A stretch of DNA of 7,544 nucleotides from Phycisphaeraceae bacterium (GTDB lineage: Bacteria; Planctomycetota; Phycisphaerae; Phycisphaerales; Phycisphaeraceae), in assembly GCA_020851395.1 (NCBI GenBank), contig JADZCW010000316.1, forward strand, positions 1 to 7,544, written 5' to 3'. Position numbers and translations under genes: made by a program. The notes beneath the pieces are model-generated. The model saw only the letters and a program-made list of their open reading frames with translations, did no database searches and was not told the DNA's origin. Each line of letters begins with the position of its first letter. The stretch's first letter is position 1. Shown here one piece after another: positions 1 to 5,289 of this stretch.

Positions 1-246
1 AGCGAGATCTGCGGCCGGTCGCTGCGATCGAACATCATCCAACTCCTCGGGCTCGAGTTTGGGTCTGAGCGCCACAAGTCATCCGCCGAAGCGGACAGAA
101 TACTTCGCGGGCTGAACTTTGGCACCTTCAGACGGTCGGGTCAGGCGGGGGGGGCCGGGGGGTTTAGGCTGGAAGCGGGCGTGATGCTCAGCACCAGGCC
201 CACTTGGGGGCGGAGGGTGATCATGGTGCGGCGTGTTGGGCTGTGA
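1..246 (+). CDS. Possible C-terminal fragment of an unidentified protein (5' end outside window)
   Basis: The first forward frame is open from base 1 to a TGA at 244-246, giving 81 codons without a start. In the first 47 codons about three quarters of third positions are G or C, more than at first positions, which is what real genes in this window show. The other two forward frames stop early, near 81-83 and 110-112. The peptide begins SEICGRSLRSNIIQLLGLEF and later contains ADRILRGLNFGTFRRSG. It then runs into Gly-rich sequence encoded by a G tract and a tail without recognisable features. I do not recognise the family; a sulfotransferase-like tail (TFRRxGxxG) crossed my mind but is too weak to assert. 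The real coding region could end earlier if the G tract is miscounted, or the frame could be chance. Confidence 0.3.
   Translation, partial: SEICGRSLRSNIIQLLGLEFGSERHKSSAEADRILRGLNFGTFRRSGQAGGAGGFRLEAGVMLSTRPTWGRRVIMVRRVGL
147..162 (+). other. G8-CC-G6 homopurine-rich tract, possible G-quadruplex element
   Basis: Eight G residues (147-154), two C and six more G (157-162) follow one another, with further G runs at 177-179 and 205-209. Such spacing could support a G-quadruplex on the plus strand. It lies inside the doubtful open frame at the left edge. A change of one base in the G8 run would end that frame at 165-167 or 182-184. It may equally be an assembly or sequencing length error. Confidence 0.3.
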
Positions 247-311
247 GGCGGGGCACTTGCCCGTTCTGAAACCAGTTTGCCACGCCCGCCACCAGCCGTC
301 AAGGTTTTTTT

Positions 312-338
312 AGCGTCGGGAAACATTATTTCGACGCT
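312..338. repeat. Bulged inverted repeat (stem-loop) downstream of the tRNA gene
   Basis: AGCGTCG (312-318) is perfectly complementary to CGACGCT (332-338). Inside it AAA (321-323) pairs with TTT (329-331), leaving a GG bulge and the loop CATTA. A run of seven T (305-311) directly precedes it on the plus strand. Read from the minus strand it lies about 60 bases beyond the tRNA 3' end and is followed by A7 rather than U, so it is not a canonical intrinsic terminator in either direction. It may still be a 3' structure or processing signal. Confidence 0.4.
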
Positions 339-397
339 GACCGCGAACCCTCGAGCCCAGCTCTGACCGATCCCGCACTGCCGAGAACGGATGCCAA

Positions 398-484
398 CGG
401 AGAGGGTGGGATTCGAACCCACGGTAGCGCAAGCGCTACACCGGTTTTCGAGACCGGCCCTTTCGGCCACTCAGGCACCTCTCC
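398..484 (-). tRNA. tRNA-Ser, anticodon CGA
   Basis: The minus strand folds into a complete class II tRNA. The 7-bp acceptor stem is GGAGAGG with CCTCTCC, and the T arm is GTGGG-TTCGAAT-CCCAC. The anticodon stem is CCGGT/ACCGG, with loop CTCGAAA giving anticodon CGA (plus-strand bases 448-450), which reads the serine codon TCG. The long variable arm GTAGCGC-TT-GCGCTAC is typical of serine tRNAs. The base after the acceptor stem (398) is G on the minus strand, the expected serine discriminator. CCA is not encoded (the next bases are TTG), so the 3' end must be added by tRNA nucleotidyltransferase. Confidence 0.97.
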
Positions 485-504
485 TGAACCCCCCGTGAAC
501 CCGG

Positions 505-510
505 ATTCTA
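505..510 (-). promoter_or_regulatory. Possible -10 box for the tRNA-Ser gene
   Basis: On the minus strand TAGAAT lies 20 bases upstream of the tRNA 5' end and matches five of six positions of TATAAT. That distance would give a short 5' leader. No convincing -35 hexamer is visible at the right spacing, so this is only a candidate. Confidence 0.3.
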
Positions 511-610
511 GCAAATCCCGACGGGCCCGCCCGCACCGGCCGGCCCTTTCGCCGACGACGGCTTTTGACTATCGTGGTCCGAGCATTCAAGCACCGCAGG
601 AACTTACGGC

Positions 611-880
611 ATGGCCGCTGACACCTCCCCACGCCTCGAACCCGGGCAACGCGTCCGCATCACCCAGCAGATCCCCCAGCGGGACGAGACCTGGACCATC
701 GACCTGCAGGGCCAAGTCGTCCGTCACGAACAGAAGAAGACCGGCTCCTGGTTCGCCCACGCCAAGGACGACAAGCTCTGGCTCGATCGGCTGGTCCTGA
801 AGAAGGACGACGGTGAGGTGGTCGTGGTCAATCTCGATCCTTACACGCACGTTGAGGTTCTTCAGCCCAAGGCAACGTGA
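611..880 (+). CDS. Small conserved-looking hypothetical protein (89 aa), beta-rich
   Basis: An 89-residue protein with high G+C third positions, starting at ATG 611 behind AGGA (598-601). No function is known to me. The sequence looks like a small beta-barrel. An opening strand GQRVRITQQIP (12-22) is followed by TWTIDLQGQVVRHEQKKTGS (27-46), then AKDDKLWLDRLVLKKDDGEV and a closing strand THVEVLQ. The pattern of short hydrophobic strands separated by charged turns resembles SH3/KOW-like folds. There is no signal peptide or membrane segment, so it should be cytoplasmic. It is rich in Lys, Asp and Gln. I recall similar small proteins of unknown role in planctomycetes, but that is memory, not a search. 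It precedes the isomerase gene by 105 bases on the same strand and may be transcribed separately. Confidence 0.8.
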   Translation: MAADTSPRLEPGQRVRITQQIPQRDETWTIDLQGQVVRHEQKKTGSWFAHAKDDKLWLDRLVLKKDDGEVVVVNLDPYTHVEVLQPKAT

Positions 881-914
881 CGGGGTTGGATATTCAGGTC
901 GTCCCGGACACCCT

Positions 915-932
915 GGGCGGGGTCAGCCGCCC
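915..932 (+). other. GC stem-loop between the small protein gene and the isomerase gene
   Basis: GGGCGG (915-920) pairs perfectly with CCGCCC (927-932) around the loop GGTCAG. It lies 35 bases after the small gene's stop codon. It is followed by AATTCGCG and not by a T run, so it is at best a weak or factor-assisted terminator. It could separate the small gene from the downstream cluster. Confidence 0.35.
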
Positions 933-985
933 AATTCGCGGAAGGTTCAGTTCACGCCACCTCCCCCATCTATAAAGGATATCCC

Positions 986-1804
986 ATGCGACTGGGCTGC
1001 TGCGGATCGTTGGACCAGGCTGGGGTGATGGCTGCTGCGGGGTTTGATTTCATCGAGGTCAACGTCCAGCAGGTCTTGCTGGGCCAGGAGGATGACGCGG
1101 CCTGGCAGGCGAAGGGGCTCGAGGCGAGCAAGCACCCGCTGCCGATGGAGGCGGCCAACTGCCTGCTGCCGGGGTCGCTGCCGGTCATCGGGCCGAACCG
1201 AAACGTGACGGCCCTGGACCAGTACATGGACCGGGTGGCCCGGCGGGCGGAGAAGTTGGGCATCCGCCGGCTGGTGTTCGGATCGGGAGCGGCGCGGCGA
1301 AGGCCCGAGGCGGTCGACCCGGACAGGGCGCGGGAAGATCTTCTGGACTTCCTCAAGCTCGCGGGCAAGCACTGCGGCCGGCAGGGCGTGACGCTGGTCA
1401 TCGAGCACCTCCATCGCGGCGAGACGAACACGATCAACAGCCTGTCCGAGGCGGCGGAGCTGGTGGACCAGGTCGACAACCCGGCGGTGGCGATGCTCGT
1501 CGACAGCTACCACTACGGGCTGGAAAAAGAGGATGACGCGAGCCTGCTGGACCTCGGGGAACGGCTGGTACACGTGCACGTGGCCGAGGTCGCGGATCGG
1601 CTGCAGCCGGGGGGACATGGGCCGATGGATCAAAACCCGCAGGCATTTGACTTCGAGCACTTCTTCACGCTGCTGCACAAGATCGGCTACCACGGGCGGG
1701 TGAGCATCGAGTGTCAGTGGCGGCCGGAGCTGGCCCAGGCCGGCGCGACAGCGGCGGCGTTCCTGCGTGAGGCCTGGCGGCAGGCTGGGCGGGTTGAGGC
1801 GTAG
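986..1804 (+). CDS. Sugar phosphate isomerase/epimerase family protein (xylose isomerase-like TIM barrel)
   Basis: A 272-residue protein matching in length and pattern the AP-endonuclease-2/xylose-isomerase-like TIM-barrel superfamily, whose members use a divalent metal to isomerise or epimerise sugars and inositols. Visible landmarks are the first strand LGCCGS (3-8), DFIEVNV (21-27), RRLVFGSGAARRRPE (94-108), TLVIEHLHRGETNTINS (136-152), AMLVDSYHYG (169-178), LVHVHVAE (194-201) and RVSIECQW (238-245). Likely metal ligands by family analogy are E140, D173, H198 and E242. The start is supported by AAGGA (975-979) six bases upstream. There is no signal peptide. It precedes the UDP-sugar epimerase by 42 bases and is probably co-transcribed with it. 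The fold is clear, but the substrate cannot be read from sequence; hydroxypyruvate isomerase, tagatose/psicose epimerase-type and inosose-type activities are all possible. Confidence 0.94.
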   Translation: MRLGCCGSLDQAGVMAAAGFDFIEVNVQQVLLGQEDDAAWQAKGLEASKHPLPMEAANCLLPGSLPVIGPNRNVTALDQYMDRVARRAEKLGIRRLVFGSGAARRRPEAVDPDRAREDLLDFLKLAGKHCGRQGVTLVIEHLHRGETNTINSLSEAAELVDQVDNPAVAMLVDSYHYGLEKEDDASLLDLGERLVHVHVAEVADRLQPGGHGPMDQNPQAFDFEHFFTLLHKIGYHGRVSIECQWRPELAQAGATAAAFLREAWRQAGRVEA

Positions 1805-1846
1805 ACGAACAATCCGAGCTGTATCCATGGGCTCTGAGGTCCCTCC

Positions 1847-2872
1847 ATGATCGAAGACTGGCGTTCGCTCCACGGCGACCACTTCAAGGACGTGCGTTGC
1901 GTCGTCACCGGCGGGGCGGGCTTTATCGGCTCGCACCTGGCGGAGGCGTTGATGCAGCTGGGGGCCTACCTCTTCGTCCTCGACGACCTGTCGGGGGGCA
2001 GCGTGGAGAATCTATACGAGGCCGTCGCGGCCTCGGGGCGGCCGGACGAGGCGAAGCTGCGGTTCGTGCAGGGATCGATCCAGGACCCCACGCTGCTGGA
2101 CTACGTGATGTCCGAGTGCCGGTATGTCTTCCATCAGGCGGCGTTGGGCTCGGTGCCGGAGAGTGTCGAGCGGCCGGATCGTTACACGCAGGTCAACGCC
2201 CTGGGGACGGCAGCGGTGCTTGAGGCGGCGAGGAAGGCAGGCGTGCAGCGGGTCATGTTCGCGGCCAGCGCGGCGGCCTACGGAGATGACCCGACGGTGC
2301 CCAAGCGGGAGTCGATGGCCTCCCTGCCGCGCAGCCCGTATGCCGCGACCAAGGTCGCTGGGGAGGCGATGCTGGCGGCCTACGCCTCGTGCTACCCGCT
2401 GGACACGGTGTCGTTGCGCTACTTCAACATCTTCGGCCCCCGCCAGAACGCCAACAGCGCCTACGCGGCGGTCATCGCGGCCTTCGCCCAGAACCTGCTG
2501 GCGGGCAAGCCCCCCACCATCTTCGGCGACGGGTCGCAGACGCGCGACTTCGCCTACGTTCAGAACGTCGTGCACGCGAACCTGCTGGCCGCCCGCTGCC
2601 CGGACCGTCTCGGCGGAAAAGTGATCAATATCGCCTGCGGGGGCAGCGTCAGCGTGCTGGAGCTGGCTAAAATGATGGGACGGCTGCTGGATCGGCCGGG
2701 GCTCGAGCCCGTGTTCGGCCCGGTCCGGGCCGGCGACGTGCCCCACTCCCTGGCGGACATCCAACACGCCCGACAGGTGCTGCGGTATGAGCCGATTGTC
2801 TCGGTGGAAGAGGGCCTCAAGACCACCCTCGCCTGGTACCGGCAGCAGCAGGACAAGAGCCCGAAGGCCTGA
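1847..2872 (+). CDS. NAD-dependent UDP-sugar 4-epimerase-like protein (extended SDR family)
   Basis: A 341-residue extended short-chain dehydrogenase of the GalE/WbpP type. These cytoplasmic enzymes invert C4 of a UDP-hexose through a 4-keto intermediate, supplying sugars for polysaccharides. The Rossmann motif TGGAGFIGSH (21-30) gives GxxGxxG at G22, G25 and G28, and acidic D46/D47 follow strand two. The catalytic set is S141 (FAASAAAYG) with Y165 and K169 (SPYAATK). The substrate half shows RYFNIFGPRQ (191-200), IFGDGSQTRDFAYVQNVVHA (225-244) and NIACGG (261-266), which remind me of UDP-GlcNAc/GalNAc 4-epimerases such as WbpP more than of classic GalE. GAGGT (1836-1840) six bases upstream supports the start, leaving a 16-residue leader before the first strand. 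It sits between the isomerase and ACT genes. UDP-glucose or UDP-glucuronate epimerase activity is also possible. Confidence 0.94.
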   Translation: MIEDWRSLHGDHFKDVRCVVTGGAGFIGSHLAEALMQLGAYLFVLDDLSGGSVENLYEAVAASGRPDEAKLRFVQGSIQDPTLLDYVMSECRYVFHQAALGSVPESVERPDRYTQVNALGTAAVLEAARKAGVQRVMFAASAAAYGDDPTVPKRESMASLPRSPYAATKVAGEAMLAAYASCYPLDTVSLRYFNIFGPRQNANSAYAAVIAAFAQNLLAGKPPTIFGDGSQTRDFAYVQNVVHANLLAARCPDRLGGKVINIACGGSVSVLELAKMMGRLLDRPGLEPVFGPVRAGDVPHSLADIQHARQVLRYEPIVSVEEGLKTTLAWYRQQQDKSPKA

Positions 2873-2916
2873 CGACACACCTCTCTTGCACCGCTTGCGA
2901 CTCAAGGCACGACGCC

Positions 2917-3438
2917 ATGTCCCAAGCCCCCACGGACCAACTGACAGCGCGCGGATACGAGCCGCCCCTGAACACGCAGTTCAGCGTCTTCCTCGACAAC
3001 CGGGTGGGCAAGCTGCGGGAGCTGGTCGAGGTCTTCAACGGCCACGCGCTGCAACTGGCCTCGATGGTGGTGCTCGACGCGGCGGATCACGCGGTGGTGC
3101 GGGTGCTGACCTCTCGAGCGGATCTGGCCCGCCGGCTGCTCGAGCGCGCCCAACTGCCCTTCTCGGAGTGCGAGATGCTGGTGGTGGAGATCGACGCGGC
3201 GCGGGGGAGGACGCTGGGCGAACTGTGCACGACGCTGCTGGGAGCGGAGATCAATCTCGAATATCTCTACCCGCTGCTGGTCCGGCCGCAGGGGCGGGGC
3301 GTGGTGGCGTTGCGTACGGATGACCAGCAGCTCGCGGGGCAGCTGCTGCGGAAAAAACTCTTCAACCTGATGGGCGAGAATGACCTGGGCGAGAACGCCC
3401 CCGGGAGTCCGCCTTCGGGGCCGATCGAGCAGAACTAA
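2917..3438 (+). CDS. Stand-alone tandem ACT-domain protein
   Basis: A 173-residue protein that appears to be two ACT domains and little else. The first spans about residues 20-75, with FSVFLDNRVGKLRELVEVF (22-40) showing the typical strand, the Asn-Arg-x-Gly loop that binds ligand in many ACT domains, and the following helix. The second spans about 86-150, with MLVVEID (87-93), a helix at TLGELCTTLL (99-108), then INLEYLYPLL (112-121) and VVALRTDD (129-136). ACT domains bind amino acids or other small molecules and regulate enzymes allosterically. With no catalytic domain, this is probably a sensor or regulatory subunit. The polar tail after residue 155 looks disordered. A weak AAGG (2904-2907) precedes the start, 44 bases after the epimerase gene. 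Its stop overlaps that of the convergent sulfatase. Ligand and partner are unknown. Confidence 0.9.
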   Translation: MSQAPTDQLTARGYEPPLNTQFSVFLDNRVGKLRELVEVFNGHALQLASMVVLDAADHAVVRVLTSRADLARRLLERAQLPFSECEMLVVEIDAARGRTLGELCTTLLGAEINLEYLYPLLVRPQGRGVVALRTDDQQLAGQLLRKKLFNLMGENDLGENAPGSPPSGPIEQN

Positions 3439-5237
3439 GGTCGGTGCAGGCGAGCGGCCAGGGCCTGGGCCTCGGCACGGGTGACGGGCTGGCGCGTCGT
3501 TCGACGCGTCTCGTAGGGGGAGATCTCCGCGACACGACGCATGCACTCAGCCACGGCGAAGTCGAGCATCGGCTCGACCACCGCCGGATCGAGCGGCAGG
3601 GCCCGATCGTCCTTGCGGTAGCGTCCGGCGGTGTCGAAGAGTCGCATCGATTCCTCGAACAACGGTACGAGCAGGAAACGATCGGCGTGGCAGACCACCA
3701 CCGCCCCACCGTAGCGGTGGACGCCCTGATACTTGCGCAAGAGCAGGGGGAAGTGATCGTCGGCCGGGTCGAGCGATCGGCGGATGAGCGTGATGTCCGC
3801 CTCGGTGGGCGAGCCGTCGGCTCGTTCGACGAGGAATTGCAGAAGGTCGCGCTTCAAGGCGATGCGCCGCGGCTGATGGGCGGGGTCGGCGTAGACGTTG
3901 CGGTAACAGTTCGGATCCCGGCCCAGGTCGAACAGGGCATTCTCGGCGTCGTTGTTGAGGTAGAAGACCAGCCGCCAGCCGTCGCGCTCGATCATCCGGC
4001 GGTTGAACTCCTCGCAGAAGACGGGCCGATCGGCGGGCGGAGGTGTGCCCGTCCGAAGGGCGGGACCCAGATCGTGACCCTCAATCTCGTGCGGGGATTC
4101 CACGCCGGCCAGGCCGCAGAGCGTGGGGAAGAGGTCGACCAGTTCGACGGGGGCGTCAATCCGTCGGCCCGCGGTCGTTGCGCCCAGTACGGGAGCGGGA
4201 CGGATGATCAGCGGAACACGCGTGACGGCATCGGTGACGCAGCGGGAGGCCTTGTCGTACGCGCCCAGCCAGCCGGCCAGGTCGCCGTGGTCGGAGCAGA
4301 AGGCGATGGTTGTACGGTCGTCCAGGCCTCGTTCTCGCAGGCGATCGAGGACTCGGCCGATCTCGGCGTCGAGCCACTCAATGAGCGTGAAGTAGGTCGC
4401 GAGCATGAAGCGGAGCGAGTGTTCACCGACGTTGTAGATCGACGTGTGGCGGGCGTGCAGCTCGAACATCGAGCGCGGCCAGGAGGCCATGTCGTCGACG
4501 CTGGGCAGTGGCGGCAGGATGATGTCATCGGGTCTGATGTGCTCGAACCACGGGCTCGGCAGCGTGGTGGGGAAGTGAGGCCGATCGTAGGTCAGCCAGG
4601 CGAAGAAGGGCTCATCACTGCGAGCCTGTTGATCGAGAAAGTCCAGGAAACGATTGGTCGTCCAAGTCTCCAGGCTGTGCTCCAGTGGCACGTCAGACTT
4701 GCAGGCCATCCGCTCGAACCAGTGCATCTCAGGCTTCGCGGACGAGGGGATGACGGGCAGGCGCTCTCCGTCCTCGAGATCGTGGCCGTGGATCTGGTCG
4801 GTCCGCCAGGGAACGCTTTGCTGCTGGCAGTAGGCGCGGTAGTGGTCGCCGTGGGGCCTGGCCAAGTCCTCGTCCTCGGGAAGCGTGGGGGCGGCGAGGT
4901 CAAAACCCCAGCGATCCTCGGGGATGCAGGTGACATGGAACTTGCCATAAGCGGCGGTGCGATACCCGGCGGACTGGAAGGTCAAGGGCAGCCAGGGCAT
5001 GTCGCGCCGGCAACGGCCGCTGAAGCCGAACTGGCGGTTCGTCGAGGGGTACTGTCCGCTGAGCATCGACGTCCGCGAGGGCATGCAGATCGAGTTCTGG
5101 CAGACGGCGTGGGTGAAGTGGACGCCCTGGCCGGCGAGGCGGTCGAGGTTGGGCGTTCGCACGTTGGGATTGCCCAGGGTGCTCAGGCACCCGGCGTGCA
5201 TCTGATCAACCTGGATCAGCAGGACGTTGGTGGGCAT
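3435..5237 (-). CDS. Sulfatase (formylglycine-dependent, alkaline phosphatase superfamily)
   Basis: A 600-residue type I sulfatase, expected to hydrolyse sulfate esters (some relatives cleave phosphonate or phosphate monoesters). The signature CMPSR (51-55) places C51 as the residue converted to formylglycine, followed by TSMLSGQYP. Other active-site landmarks are D11-Q12 near the N-terminus, K99 in YGKFH, H221 in DRPHFP, D316-H317 in CSDHGDLAG and K329. Gln replaces the usual second Asp at position 12, as in choline-sulfatase and phosphonate monoester hydrolase relatives. The chain starts straight into the first strand (MPTNVLLIQVDQMH), with no signal peptide, so a cytoplasmic location is likely. 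The core seems to end near 475; the remaining ~120 residues are a long C-terminal region. AAGG-TAGG upstream on the minus strand supports the start. It follows the glycosyltransferase by 52 bases. An activating formylglycine enzyme is not in this window. The substrate is unknown. Confidence 0.95.
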   Translation of the reverse strand: MPTNVLLIQVDQMHAGCLSTLGNPNVRTPNLDRLAGQGVHFTHAVCQNSICMPSRTSMLSGQYPSTNRQFGFSGRCRRDMPWLPLTFQSAGYRTAAYGKFHVTCIPEDRWGFDLAAPTLPEDEDLARPHGDHYRAYCQQQSVPWRTDQIHGHDLEDGERLPVIPSSAKPEMHWFERMACKSDVPLEHSLETWTTNRFLDFLDQQARSDEPFFAWLTYDRPHFPTTLPSPWFEHIRPDDIILPPLPSVDDMASWPRSMFELHARHTSIYNVGEHSLRFMLATYFTLIEWLDAEIGRVLDRLRERGLDDRTTIAFCSDHGDLAGWLGAYDKASRCVTDAVTRVPLIIRPAPVLGATTAGRRIDAPVELVDLFPTLCGLAGVESPHEIEGHDLGPALRTGTPPPADRPVFCEEFNRRMIERDGWRLVFYLNNDAENALFDLGRDPNCYRNVYADPAHQPRRIALKRDLLQFLVERADGSPTEADITLIRRSLDPADDHFPLLLRKYQGVHRYGGAVVVCHADRFLLVPLFEESMRLFDTAGRYRKDDRALPLDPAVVEPMLDFAVAECMRRVAEISPYETRRTTRQPVTRAEAQALAARLHRP

Positions 5238-5289
5238 GTGAGGGAACCTACCTTCTATCGGGCTGTCCCACGAGACACGGTGCGAAACA

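Noticed and set aside
251..262. Short palindrome GGGCA-CT-TGCCC.
   Set aside because: The two-base loop is too tight for a stable hairpin, and such palindromes are expected by chance in GC-rich DNA.
247..311. GGCGGG (247-252) pairing with CCCGCC (285-290), followed by T7, as a plus-strand terminator.
   Set aside because: The loop would be 32 bases and the T run starts 14 bases after the stem, so it does not fit an intrinsic terminator.
141..470. A 109-codon minus-strand frame spanning the tRNA and upstream spacer.
   Set aside because: Its beginning lies inside the tRNA-Ser gene and the product shows no domain pattern.
565..593. TTGACT at 565-570 as a -35 box for the small protein gene.
   Set aside because: The hexamer 17 bases downstream (CAAGCA) does not resemble a -10 box.
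947..1936. A 329-codon minus-strand frame over the isomerase gene, and a similar 297-codon one at 2012-2905 over the epimerase gene.
   Set aside because: Both mirror strongly supported plus-strand enzymes and show Arg/Pro/His/Gln-rich translations without motifs.
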